A stretch of DNA of 44,935 bases from SURF-32 sp964648365 (GTDB lineage Bacteria; Planctomycetota; Phycisphaerae; UBA1845), in contig CAZYLK010000026.1 in NCBI GenBank assembly GCA_964648365.1, positions 1 through 44,935 of the forward strand. Direction: 5' to 3'. Below, piece after piece: positions 26,250 to 34,522 of this stretch (the stretch's first letter is position 1; each line of letters opens with the position of its first letter). The notes beneath the pieces were generated by a model that saw nothing but the letters and a program-made list of their open reading frames with translations, searched no databases and was not told where the DNA came from. The translations under genes were made by a program, and so were the position numbers.

Positions 26250-27058
26250 GCGAGAAGCCCCTCCAGCACGGCGATCATCTCCTTCTTGATCGCAGCCGAG
26301 TTACGACGGAAGAACTCCGCCAGGTCATAGCCGAGCACATCCCGCGCGAAGACGTACGTCGAATCGGTCGGCGTACCCGAAGCGGTTCCCCGAAGGATCA
26401 GCCAGTGCGCCCGCGCGTAGCGGCCGGCGAGACTGTCCGGAATCTGCACAGATAGTAGGCACATGACGGGAAAGTAGTGATGTGCGAACGCATTCGCAGC
26501 GTTTGAGATGTCGGCGTTCTGGCGCTTGGCGTCCTTACTCTTATAGCCCTGCCGGACTTCGAAAACGCATCCGTCGAGCGATCTCTCGTGCCTGCTTGCC
26601 AAGCCGATGTGTGCCAAGGCCGCAGCGAGCCACGCTTCGCAGCGAACTCGCGCATCGTCGTTGCCAACCTTGCCGAGCGGAATCCGTGCGTCCAAGGCAA
26701 TCGTGCGTGCTTTCGCTCCTGGCGCGCTCACCCGATATGACCACGTCGCATCGGCGGCTGTAAGGCCCAACGCATCCTGTAGAATCTGCTGGAACAGTCG
26801 CTGGCAGCCAATGCCAATCTGGCGGTAGACCGACGTCATTCCGCCGGCAGCCTTGTGGGCCGCATAGACCAGCGGCGAATCCAAACCGAACCATCCGTAG
26901 AACGCATCATCCCGGTAAATCTGCTGAAACTGCTCCAGCGAAATCCCGTCGCGCCCGCCGCGACCAAACGCCGGCTTGTAATTCAGACACACGCGGATTG
27001 CGTCACGAATGATGTCGAGATAGGGATCGTCCATGGGCGTGGCGGGATCATACGGCAC
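26246..27058 (-). CDS. Probable type II restriction endonuclease
   Basis: A 270-residue protein whose stop overlaps the methyltransferase start. I do not recognise a named family. The best functional clue is FEVRQGYKSKDAKRQNAD (about residues 165-182): an acidic residue followed by Lys-rich sequence, as in PD-(D/E)XK cores, preceded by DARIPLGKVGNDDARVRCEA. Adjacent, overlapping placement with a methyltransferase is the main reason for the call. The start is a GTG at 27058 with no clear ribosome-binding site; an ATG at 27034 is possible. Recognition sequence unknown. It could alternatively be a helper protein of the methyltransferase. Confidence 0.62.
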   Translation of the reverse strand: MPYDPATPMDDPYLDIIRDAIRVCLNYKPAFGRGGRDGISLEQFQQIYRDDAFYGWFGLDSPLVYAAHKAAGGMTSVYRQIGIGCQRLFQQILQDALGLTAADATWSYRVSAPGAKARTIALDARIPLGKVGNDDARVRCEAWLAAALAHIGLASRHERSLDGCVFEVRQGYKSKDAKRQNADISNAANAFAHHYFPVMCLLSVQIPDSLAGRYARAHWLILRGTASGTPTDSTYVFARDVLGYDLAEFFRRNSAAIKKEMIAVLEGLLA

Positions 27059-27130
27059 CTGTTAGGGTTCATGCAAGTGCGCGGCGAGCACAGCTCGACG
27101 GGGCGTCTCGGCTGGCTGCCCCAGACCGCA

Positions 27131-28387
27131 CTACCCCCGTGCCCGCTTCACCATTTCGGCCAGCCGATCCAGCCCCTCACTCAGCGTCTTCATCGGCGGG
27201 CCGAAGGAGAAACGCACGTACCCGGCCAGCGGCGACGGGCCCGGCCGCGAGCGGAACGGGTTCACGTCAAAATACTCGCCGGGCACCGTGAGCACCCGGT
27301 GCTTCATGGACTCGTAGTGAAACGCCACGCCGTCGTTGAGCTGCGGCGGCAGGTCGCGGATGCAGCCGAAGGCGTAAAACGTGCCCTCCGGCTGACGCGG
27401 CAGTGTGATGCCCATCTGCGTGAGCCGCTCGACCGTCAGATCGCGCTTGCGGCGGAACTCCTTCCGCACCGCATTCGTCTCCTGGTCCGCCCGCGATGGC
27501 TCCAGGATTTCGACCGCCGCCCGCTGCATGGGCCGCGGCGGGCCGCCGTCGACGAAGCTGCCCCCGGCCGTCATGGCCCGCACGGCCTCCACCGGCCCGA
27601 TCGCCCATCCCACCCGCCAGCCGGGGTAACGGTAGTTCTTCGTAAGGCCGTCGAAGATGACGACCGGATCGCGGTTGACGTCGTCGACGAACGCGGCCGT
27701 GCTCACGGGTCCGACCGGCTCATCGGCGGACGCGGCATAGGTGAAATGCGAGTAATACTCGTCCATCAGCAGCGTACACTTGCGTCGCCGGGCGATGTTG
27801 ACCCACTCGGCCAGTTCCGGCCCGGTGATCGTGCGGCCGGTCGGGTTGCAGGGGTTGCTGAGGATCAGCGCCGACAGGTGGGCGTGGTTGATGCGCTCCT
27901 CCAGTTCCTTCGGATCCACGCGAAACGCCGAGTCCTGCGTCGCCCCGGCCAGCACCGGCGTGAAGCGTCGGAACGCAGTCAGCAGATCCTCGTAGGCCGT
28001 GTAGTCCGGAATGAAGTAGCCGAGCCGCCCTTCGTCCAGCGCGGCCGCGCCGCGGGTCAGCGAGGTTCGCCCGCCGGCCGCGACCACGACGTTTTCCGCC
28101 TTATACCGCGAGCCCATGCCGCGGCGGTAGAGCCGGTTGTAGTGCGCCGCCACCGCCTCGCGCAGCTCGGGCAGCCCCTCGACCGGACCATAGGCATAGT
28201 CGCCGGGGAGCACCGGCACATGGTCCATCCGCGGCGGCGCGCCGGCCAGCGTCCCGACCTCCGGCTGCCCCTGTCCCAGATTCGCCCACGACGGATCCTC
28301 CTGCCGATATCCGAGCTTCATCGCCTCGACGACGACGCGGATGACGCCCATGTAGGGGATGTCGCGAAACGCGGTGTTTTCAGTCAT
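27131..28387 (-). CDS. Class I/II pyridoxal-phosphate aminotransferase
   Basis: A 418-residue fold-type I enzyme. Visible: SNPCNPTGRTITGPEL (cofactor/substrate loop), DEYYSHF (Asp contacting the pyridine N), DGLTKNYRYPGWRVGW with the Schiff-base Lys, and YVRFSFG with the substrate-carboxylate Arg. The length and motif order fit the aspartate/aromatic aminotransferase group; the amino-acid substrate cannot be told. The ATG at 28387 has CGAGG 8 bases upstream. It stands between the endonuclease and the NYN gene with no obvious functional link to either. Confidence 0.93.
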   Translation of the reverse strand: MTENTAFRDIPYMGVIRVVVEAMKLGYRQEDPSWANLGQGQPEVGTLAGAPPRMDHVPVLPGDYAYGPVEGLPELREAVAAHYNRLYRRGMGSRYKAENVVVAAGGRTSLTRGAAALDEGRLGYFIPDYTAYEDLLTAFRRFTPVLAGATQDSAFRVDPKELEERINHAHLSALILSNPCNPTGRTITGPELAEWVNIARRRKCTLLMDEYYSHFTYAASADEPVGPVSTAAFVDDVNRDPVVIFDGLTKNYRYPGWRVGWAIGPVEAVRAMTAGGSFVDGGPPRPMQRAAVEILEPSRADQETNAVRKEFRRKRDLTVERLTQMGITLPRQPEGTFYAFGCIRDLPPQLNDGVAFHYESMKHRVLTVPGEYFDVNPFRSRPGPSPLAGYVRFSFGPPMKTLSEGLDRLAEMVKRARG

Positions 28388-28613
28388 GGCAGCGGCCTCG
28401 TGAATGGAGCCTCACACGGCCGCGTCGCACGCCGGATCGTCGAAGGGCCGCATGGCAGCAGCAGAGCGGCAAACGGAGGGATTGTCAAAGGAGCGCGTGC
28501 GTCGCGTCTGCCCTCATTCCAAGGCCGCTGAACCACGCTGAACCGCTCGCGCAGAGACGCATGGCCTGACATGCATCGCCTGACGGACCGGGCCTCCGGA
28601 AGCGGCCGCACGA

Positions 28614-29318
28614 TCACGAACGCGGTGTCGGATTGTCGAGGGGGCTCGATCCAGGCCGCTGGAGTACGGACCGAAGCCCGTCGATGTGCTCATGAAGATC
28701 GTCGCGGATGGGCGCCCACATCGGATCGAGGATGAAGTCGATCCCCTCACGCCGAGCAAGTTTCGCAGCAGGCACAAAGTCACTGTCACCGGCAACGAGA
28801 ATCATCTGATCGACGAGACGTTTGTAGGCAAGCGACGCCACGTCCAACCCGAGCCGCATGTCGACGCCTTTCTGCCGCACTTCGTACTGAACGTCCTCGG
28901 CCGCCAACTGCGCCACAGGAAGCTGGCCCGAGAGGAGGCGCTTGAGCACTTCCTCTCTCAGTATCCAGCGTGCCGAGCGGTCGTTCAGATACCCAAGTCG
29001 AACCGCCACCTTGCGTTTCTTCTTGAGTTCCCGAAGGCAGCTCAAGCGCCAGCCTGCAAGCTCCGAACGGGAGAAGTCGATCGCCAGCCCAGTTACGGGG
29101 TTATGGACCTTCTTGCTGAGCGGTGGACAGTCGTAATAGAAAATGCGGTAGAGTTGACGAGGTTCCGCGGCCGTCTGACGATCGCGGCGTCGATGCTTCA
29201 AGTGTTCGCGACACATCCAGTGCAGCGCTTCCGCCACTTCGGTTGGCGCCCTGCGCCCTTGCAGGCAACGAAACCGCCTGAGGAAGAACCCGCCATCGAT
29301 GAATATCGCTGTAGGCAA
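28614..29318 (-). CDS. NYN domain protein (LabA/DUF88-like, PIN-fold nuclease)
   Basis: A 234-residue protein. The start TAIFIDGGFFLRR and the later VAGDSDFVPAAK give the Asp residues of the NYN nuclease centre; further acidic residues include the Asp of GLDVASLAYK. NYN domains are metal-dependent RNases related to PIN and LabA proteins. The start is a TTG at 29318, 8 bases after AAGGGA, and lies just behind a hairpin (29326-29380) that ends in a T-run. It has no neighbour that explains its role, though a restriction-modification pair lies two genes downstream. Confidence 0.85.
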   Translation of the reverse strand: MPTAIFIDGGFFLRRFRCLQGRRAPTEVAEALHWMCREHLKHRRRDRQTAAEPRQLYRIFYYDCPPLSKKVHNPVTGLAIDFSRSELAGWRLSCLRELKKKRKVAVRLGYLNDRSARWILREEVLKRLLSGQLPVAQLAAEDVQYEVRQKGVDMRLGLDVASLAYKRLVDQMILVAGDSDFVPAAKLARREGIDFILDPMWAPIRDDLHEHIDGLRSVLQRPGSSPLDNPTPRS

Positions 29319-29325
29319 TGAAAAA

Positions 29326-29380
29326 ATCCCTTGGGCTCGGCCACCTCAGGATCGACCAGAGGCGCTTACTGCCAAGGGAT
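29326..29380 (-). promoter_or_regulatory. Leader hairpin that may hide the NYN ribosome-binding site
   Basis: On the minus strand ATCCCTTGG (29380-29372) pairs perfectly with CCAAGGGAT (29334-29326), enclosing 37 bases that contain a smaller CCTC/GAGG hairpin. The right arm includes AAGGGA, the only Shine-Dalgarno-like sequence, and is followed by TTTTT directly before the TTG start. Confidence 0.45.
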
Positions 29381-29570
29381 GGATTATGCCGCCGACTGCA
29401 ATGGTATTCTAGTATCCACCGGGGCCGAATTCAAGATGTCCATGGCCGAGCGCAAAACGCCGACGCCGCGGGCCGATCACGTCTCCACGGTACCCAACCG
29501 GGAGTTCGGCGGTAAGAGGCGGCAGGTCGCGAGCCCCCGCGCGACTCGCCCAGAACGGGCGTCTTTCACG

Positions 29571-29587
29571 ATTCGCCATTCGCCATT
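29571..29587 (-). repeat. GGCGAAT direct repeat just behind the gdhA stop
   Basis: On the minus strand AATGGCGAATGGCGAAT starts 4 bases after the gdhA stop codon. The 14-mer GGCGAATGGCGAAT recurs 6 bases after the stop at 44632. Confidence 0.75.
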
Positions 29588-29591
29588 TCTT

Positions 29592-30905
29592 CTAGTATCG
29601 CTGCCGCGTCGCCTCGGCCACGCGCTCCAGCGCCACGACGTACGCGGCCACGCGCAGGGGCAGCTTTTGCGCCTGATGCACGTCGAACACGCGGTTCCAC
29701 GCCGCCATCATGCGCTCTTCCAACCGCGTGTTGACGTCGTCGAGCGACCAGCGGAACTGTTGCAAGTTCTGCACCCACTCGAAATACGAAACGGTCACAC
29801 CGCCCGCATTGGCGAGGATGTCGGGCACGATGCGCGCCTGCCGCTGGCGCAGCACGCGATCCGCTTCGGGCGTAACCGGCGAGTTGCCTGCTTCGACCAC
29901 GATCTTCGCCCGCACGTCGTTGACGTTGTCTTCGTGGATCACGCCGCCGAGCGCCGCCGGGATCAGTACGTCCACCGGCAGCATGAGAATCTCTTCGTTG
30001 TCGATCGCCCGCGTGCCCGGCATGTCCACTACCGAACCGCTTTCCTTCAGGTGCATCGAAACGGCGTCGATGTCCAGCCCTTCGGGGCTGCATATCCCGC
30101 CGTGAACGTCCGACACGGCCACGATGCGGGCGCCCTCTTTGGCTAAGAGCCGAGCCGCCCACGAACCGACGTTGCCGAATCCCTGGATCGCAATCGCTGC
30201 GCCGTTGAGCGACACGCCGAACGCCTTGCACGCCTCACGGGTGATGATCATCGTGCCGCGGCCGGTGGCCTCTTCGCGCCCCAGCGACCCGCCCAGCGCG
30301 ATCGGCTTGCCGGTTACGATGGCGGGCGTGTAGCCGTGCTTCTTACCGTACTCGTCCATGATCCAGGCCATGACCTGGGCGTTGGTGTTCATGTCCGGCG
30401 CGGGGATGTCGCGATAGACACCCAGGGCCATGTCGATCTTCTGTGTGAAACCGCGGGTCAGCGATTGCAGCTCCGCCCGTGACATGTGCGACGGGTCGCA
30501 CGCGATGCCGCCCTTGGCCCCGCCGAAGGGGATGTCCACCAGAGCCGTTTTCCAGGTCATCAAGGCCGCCAGCGAGCGTACTTCGCTGAGGTCCACCTGG
30601 TGGTGGAAACGCAGGCCGCCCTTGTAGGGCCCGCGCACGCCATTGTGCTGCACGCGGTAGCCGTGGAACATGCGCAGCTTGCCGTCGTCCATGCGCACGG
30701 GAATCTGCACGATCAGTTCGCGATATGGCGTGAGCAGAAGCTGTCGCACCTCGTCATTGAGGTGCATGTGCTCGGCCGCTTCAAGAAACTGCTCGTCGGT
30801 GATACGGTTGAAGTCAAAGTGCCGCGGCTGCTTCGGCTTCTTGGGCGCGTCGCCGGGCATGCCGACTTGCGATTCCGGGCGCGGATTAAGCGTAGCGGTA
30901 GACAC
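29592..30905 (-). CDS. gdhA: Glu/Leu/Phe/Val dehydrogenase, probably glutamate dehydrogenase
   Basis: A 437-residue enzyme interconverting glutamate and 2-oxoglutarate plus ammonia. The GTG at 30905 is chosen because GGAG lies 6 bases before it; an open frame upstream reads through repeats and is not credible. The substrate half shows YKGGLRFHHQVDLSEV and PFGGAKGGI (substrate-binding and catalytic Lys), DIPAPDMNT, then the nucleotide half with AIQGFGNVGSWAARLL (Rossmann fingerprint) and PAALGGVI. The length is that of the hexameric class. A candidate -10 (GATAAT, 30978-30973) lies about 70 bases upstream. Confidence 0.94.
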   Translation of the reverse strand: MSTATLNPRPESQVGMPGDAPKKPKQPRHFDFNRITDEQFLEAAEHMHLNDEVRQLLLTPYRELIVQIPVRMDDGKLRMFHGYRVQHNGVRGPYKGGLRFHHQVDLSEVRSLAALMTWKTALVDIPFGGAKGGIACDPSHMSRAELQSLTRGFTQKIDMALGVYRDIPAPDMNTNAQVMAWIMDEYGKKHGYTPAIVTGKPIALGGSLGREEATGRGTMIITREACKAFGVSLNGAAIAIQGFGNVGSWAARLLAKEGARIVAVSDVHGGICSPEGLDIDAVSMHLKESGSVVDMPGTRAIDNEEILMLPVDVLIPAALGGVIHEDNVNDVRAKIVVEAGNSPVTPEADRVLRQRQARIVPDILANAGGVTVSYFEWVQNLQQFRWSLDDVNTRLEERMMAAWNRVFDVHQAQKLPLRVAAYVVALERVAEATRQRY

Positions 30906-31013
30906 GGGCTTCTCCGGCGGCGAAACGGACAGCGATGTATCGGCGAGTTGGCGCACGCGGTGGTGGCGGCGGATTATCGGCCGTGAGTGCCAACGGGAAT
31001 TGAGCAGCGGTGC

Positions 31014-31119
31014 GGTGCCACACACGACCACCGGTTAAGAACCGGTGCCACACCGGACCACCGGCTGAAAGCCGGTGCCACACCGGACCACCGGTTGAAA
31101 ACCGGTGCCACACCGGACC
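31014..31119. repeat. Tandem 30-bp repeat with three hairpins, ending at the recG stop codon
   Basis: Three 30-bp units, each a 7-bp hairpin plus the 11-base linker CACACCGGACC: ACCGGTTAAGAACCGGT (31030-31046), ACCGGCTGAAAGCCGGT (31060-31076), ACCGGTTGAAAACCGGT (31090-31106). The middle hairpin differs by a T/A to C/G change on both arms, so pairing is kept. The array runs exactly up to the stop codon of recG (31120-31122). Confidence 0.92.
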
Positions 31120-33222
31120 TCACGCCACGTCGATCATCCCCATGCTCTCCGCGTAGTCGCGCTTCAGCGCATCGTGCAGGCCGCGGTGTTCCGCCCGGGT
31201 GAGCGTCGGGTCGACGCGGAGGATGGCGTCGGCGTCGTCGCGGGCGGCGGTGAGGAGGTCGAGGTCTTCGACAAGGCTGGCGACCTTCAGCGCCGGCATT
31301 CCGTGCTGACGCTTGCCCAGCAGTTCGCCCGGGCCGCGCAGGCGGAGGTCTTCCTCAGCGATGCGGAAGCCATCGCTCGTCGTGCAGACCACCTTGAGCC
31401 GTTCCAGCGCCGCCTCGTTGTCCGTGTCGGTCATCAGATAGCAGACGCCGGGCAGGTCGCCGCGACCGACGCGGCCGCGAAGCTGATGAAGCTGGCTCAG
31501 CCCGTAACGCTCGGCATGTTCGATGACCATCATGGTCGCGCCGGGGACGTCCACGCCGACTTCGACGACGGTCGTGGCCACCAGCACCGGCAACCGCCCC
31601 TCGCGAAACCGCGACATGACCTGGTGCTTGTCAGCCGCGCTCATCCGCCCGTGAAGCAGGCCCACGTCATGCCCGGCGAGCTGCTTCGTCTTCAACTCTT
31701 CCGCCTGTTGCGTGGCCGAGCGCAGATCGAGCGTCTCCGAGTCGTCCACCAGCGGATAGACGACGAATGCCTGCTGCCCGGCGTCGAGTCGTTTGCGCAC
31801 GTCCGCCCATGCCCCCCCCCGGTTCTTCTCGCCGACCAGGTGCGTCTTCACCGGCTTGCGCCCCGGCGGCAGGCCGGCGATCACCGAGACGTCCACGTCG
31901 CCGAACACCGTCATGGCCAGCGTGCGCGGGATGGGCGTCGCGGTCAGCACGAGGCAGTGCGGCGCTTCGCCCTTTGATCGCAAGCGGGCGCGCTGGGCGA
32001 CTCCGAAGCGGTGCTGCTCGTCGATGATCACGAGACCCAGCCTTGCGAAGCCGACGGCCTCCTCGATGAGCGCGTGGGTACCGATGAGCAGGTCGATTTC
32101 GCCGCGGCGTATCGCCGTGTAGATCTGCCGCCGCGCGGCCGCGGGCGTCGAACCGGTCAGCAGCGCAATCCGCACGCGGCTGCCCTTCAGGTAGCGCTCG
32201 ACTTTCTCGTGATGCTGGCTCGCCAGCACCTCCGTCGGCGCCAGCAGCGCCACCTGGTGTTTGTTGGCGATCGTCGTCAGCGCCGCGTACAGTGCCACGG
32301 CCGTTTTGCCGGCCCCCACGTCCGCCTGCAACAGCCGGTTCATCGGCTGGCGGCGGGCCAGATCGGCCGCAATGCCCGCGACGGCTTCGTTCTGACCCGC
32401 TGTCAACGCGAACGGGATCCGCGCCCGGATGCGCTCGTCGATCTTCGCCGTCGTGGTGATGATCGGCGCCCGCACGTCTTCGATCATGATCCGCCGGCGG
32501 ATGCGGACGGCAAGTTGCATGAGCAGGAACTCGTCGTAGGCGAGCCGCCTTCGACCGGCCGCGGCCTGTTCGGGATCGTCCGGCAGGTGAATCAGACGGA
32601 TAGCGGCGCGGCGGTCTGGCAGCTTGCGCCGTGTGTAGAGCGGTGGCGGCACATGGTCCGCCACCAGCGCGACGGCCTCGTCCAGAACGAGTTGCACGGC
32701 GCGGGCGATCTCCTTCGAAGAGATGTTCGCGTTGGCGGGATAGACCGGGTCGAAGCGGTCCTCGTCGCCGGAGAAGGGGTCTTCGCCCCGTTCGACGATG
32801 ACGATCTGCGGATTGGCCAGGGCGGCGTAACGATTGGGCACGTCCACCTTGCCGGTGACGCGGACGATCAGACCGTTGTGCAGACGGTCCGCCAGCCAGG
32901 CGGTGTTGAACCAGCGAAGCCTGCACAGGCCGGTGCCGTCGACCAGGTCGGCCGACACGCGCAGCTTGTGTGCCGGCCCGCGGCTGCGGACGGAGCGAAG
33001 CTGGCCCACCAACGTGACGGTTTCGCCGGGGCGCGAGATCTTGCCGATGGCGATGGACTTGGGCCGAAGCTGATGGCGGAAGGGAAAGTGATGGATCAGG
33101 TCGCCGACCGTCCGCACGCCCAGTTGTTCGAGCGCCCTGGCCCGTACGGGGCCGACGCCCTTGACGAACTGTACGTCGGTGTCGAGTCGAAGCGGCTGGC
33201 CCACGGGCACGTCTCCCGCCAA
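31120..33222 (-). CDS. recG: ATP-dependent DNA helicase RecG
   Basis: A 700-residue helicase that remodels stalled replication forks and Holliday junctions. Residues 1-150 hold the wedge/OB region, beginning with an HhH-like VKGVGPVRARALEQLGV. The superfamily 2 motifs follow: ADVGAGKTAVAL (Walker A), TEVLASQH, IIDEQHRFG (Walker B, DEQH), TATPIPRTL, and VVEVGVDVPGATMMVI with QLRGRVGRG in the second lobe. The length matches the family. The first codon is TTG at 33222, with GTG codons at 33210 and 33204 also possible. Its 3' end abuts the 30-bp repeat array. Confidence 0.97.
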   Translation of the reverse strand: MAGDVPVGQPLRLDTDVQFVKGVGPVRARALEQLGVRTVGDLIHHFPFRHQLRPKSIAIGKISRPGETVTLVGQLRSVRSRGPAHKLRVSADLVDGTGLCRLRWFNTAWLADRLHNGLIVRVTGKVDVPNRYAALANPQIVIVERGEDPFSGDEDRFDPVYPANANISSKEIARAVQLVLDEAVALVADHVPPPLYTRRKLPDRRAAIRLIHLPDDPEQAAAGRRRLAYDEFLLMQLAVRIRRRIMIEDVRAPIITTTAKIDERIRARIPFALTAGQNEAVAGIAADLARRQPMNRLLQADVGAGKTAVALYAALTTIANKHQVALLAPTEVLASQHHEKVERYLKGSRVRIALLTGSTPAAARRQIYTAIRRGEIDLLIGTHALIEEAVGFARLGLVIIDEQHRFGVAQRARLRSKGEAPHCLVLTATPIPRTLAMTVFGDVDVSVIAGLPPGRKPVKTHLVGEKNRGGAWADVRKRLDAGQQAFVVYPLVDDSETLDLRSATQQAEELKTKQLAGHDVGLLHGRMSAADKHQVMSRFREGRLPVLVATTVVEVGVDVPGATMMVIEHAERYGLSQLHQLRGRVGRGDLPGVCYLMTDTDNEAALERLKVVCTTSDGFRIAEEDLRLRGPGELLGKRQHGMPALKVASLVEDLDLLTAARDDADAILRVDPTLTRAEHRGLHDALKRDYAESMGMIDVA

Positions 33223-33355
33223 CCGGGGCGCAACCGGCCGCCCGCTGAACAGGGTATGAAACAGACCCGCACCAACGGGCCGCCGCCACCCCGCATCACG
33301 ATCGGATCAACCGGCTGCCACCGGATCAACAGGATGCGACCGCGTCACGCGGCGG

Positions 33356-33766
33356 CTACGGAATGACCAGCGTCTGCCCGACGCGGATCATGTTCGGATC
33401 CGGCAGGGAGGAGCGGTTCGCCTCGTAAATGTCGCGCCAGCGGCGCTGATCGTTGTAATACCGGCGGGCCAGCGAATAGAGCGTGTCGCCCTTGGAAACC
33501 ACATGGGTCCGTCCGCCGCCGGCGCCGTAGCCCCCGTCGCCGACCGGCGACGCAGCGCCCGGGTAGGACTCGTAGGGCGCTGAGGCCATCATACTGCTGG
33601 AGTAGTCCGAAGCGGGCGCCGGCTGCGCCGCGGGCTCGTACACCAGCGGCGACTCGTAGTCATAGGCCGACGCGCTTTGCGTATCGTTGTTCTTTTTGGG
33701 ATTGTTGCAACCCGCCAGAGTGACCGTCAGGACGAGCGTTCCGAACAGACATGCGTTCCGTCGCAT
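33356..33766 (-). CDS. LysM-domain lipoprotein
   Basis: A 136-residue protein; GGAGG lies 7 bases before the ATG at 33766. Residues 1-20 are a signal peptide ending in LTLAGC, a good lipobox. A low-complexity linker rich in Ser, Ala, Pro and Tyr (about residues 25-85) leads to a C-terminal LysM domain (HVVSKGDTLYSLARRYY to NMIRVGQTLVIP), which binds peptidoglycan-type glycans. Likely an outer- or inner-membrane-anchored cell-wall-binding protein. A good promoter lies at 33828-33855. Confidence 0.93.
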   Translation of the reverse strand: MRRNACLFGTLVLTVTLAGCNNPKKNNDTQSASAYDYESPLVYEPAAQPAPASDYSSSMMASAPYESYPGAASPVGDGGYGAGGGRTHVVSKGDTLYSLARRYYNDQRRWRDIYEANRSSLPDPNMIRVGQTLVIP

Positions 33767-33827
33767 CGAGAGACCTCCGTAACAGCAAATTCCGCCGACA
33801 GAATGGGGAGACACAATCTCCGTCGCG

Positions 33828-33855
33828 ATACTAACTGGCGGCGCAGGGTTGTCAA
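33828..33855 (-). promoter_or_regulatory. Promoter of the LysM lipoprotein gene
   Basis: On the minus strand a perfect TTGACA (33855-33850), 16-base spacer and TAGTAT (33833-33828), about 60 bases before the ATG. Confidence 0.6.
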
Positions 33856-33886
33856 CGAGAAACTGAAACGTCAGACGAATGACGCC

Positions 33887-33979
33887 GCATGACAGGTTCC
33901 GAGGGCGGCATCATCCCGCATGACAGGTTCCGAGGGTGGCATCATGCCGCGTGACAGGTTCGGAGGGTGGCATGGTCTC
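33887..33979. repeat. Tandem 31-bp repeat, three copies
   Basis: Units start at 33887, 33918 and 33949, each GCATGACAGGTTCCGAGGGY (first 20 bases) followed by GGCATCATSCC or a variant. The third copy is more diverged. No spacers, so not CRISPR. Confidence 0.9.
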
Positions 33980-34140
33980 GTCTTCGAGGCCATGGCGAGC
34001 GCAGCAGCCGTGCAGCGCTCGGGAACGTAGCGTGCCAGCGGGCCACGGCCCGCCTTCGGTCCGCCTCCGGCGGAAGCCGCCCGATCCACGCTTGGCGAGC
34101 GCCCACCTTGAGCCGTTCCATGTGGCACGCGCCCGAAGCA

Positions 34141-34515
34141 TCAGGGCGCCGGCACCGGATCGATGCCGCCGGCCGAAAAGGGGTGGCAGCGCGCGAGCCG
34201 TCGGACGGCGAGTCTTCCCCCGCGCCAGACGCCGTGGAGTTGCAGCGCCTCCGCGGCGTAGTCACTGCACGAGGGACAGAACTTGCACGAGCCAACCAGA
34301 TTGGGCCGAACCCAGGCCTGGTAACTGCGGATAAGAACCAGGGCGGCCGTAACGCAGGCCGAGCCGAGCCACCTGGCCAGCTTGCGGAGAATCCCCGCTG
34401 GACGGACAGACATGCCCGGCGGGTCGGGAAGCTGCGCGGCCGCAAATTCGACCGGCAGCGCATCGATGGGCGCCGCCCGGCGATCGGCTGATTGCCTGCC
34501 GTCGCTGCCTGACAT
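34141..34515 (-). CDS. yidD: Membrane protein insertion efficiency factor YidD
   Basis: A 124-residue protein. The YidD core is clear from about residue 45: ALVLIRSYQAWVRPNLVGSC, then CKFCPSCSDYAAEALQLHG with the conserved Cys pattern, then GGRLAVRRLARCHPFSAGG and DPVP at the end. It is a small membrane-associated helper of YidC/Sec insertion. The N-terminal 40 residues are longer than usual. The ATG at 34515 has GAGG 5 bases upstream, and that site overlaps the stop of the esterase gene, so translation is coupled. Here it lies apart from the usual rpmH-rnpA-yidC group. Confidence 0.93.
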   Translation of the reverse strand: MSGSDGRQSADRRAAPIDALPVEFAAAQLPDPPGMSVRPAGILRKLARWLGSACVTAALVLIRSYQAWVRPNLVGSCKFCPSCSDYAAEALQLHGVWRGGRLAVRRLARCHPFSAGGIDPVPAP

Positions 34516-34522
34516 GGCCACC

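Larger units (their letters stand above)
33767..34140. other. 374-base stretch without a gene, with a promoter and repeats
   Basis: Holds the LysM promoter (33828-33855), a 3 x 31-bp tandem repeat (33887-33979) and about 160 bases with several GC-rich inverted repeats (for example GCGGGCC/GGCCCGC and CCGCC/GGCGG) behind yidD. No open frame in it has a start site or composition I would trust. Confidence 0.65.

Noticed and set aside
26855..28531. Long plus-strand frame (about 558 codons) opposite the aminotransferase
   Set aside because: Composition typical of antisense frames in high-GC DNA; the minus strand has all aminotransferase motifs.
31014..31119. CRISPR-like array (30-bp units)
   Set aside because: Units are contiguous, with no unique spacers, and no cas genes are near. 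The same applies to the 31-bp units at 33887-33979.
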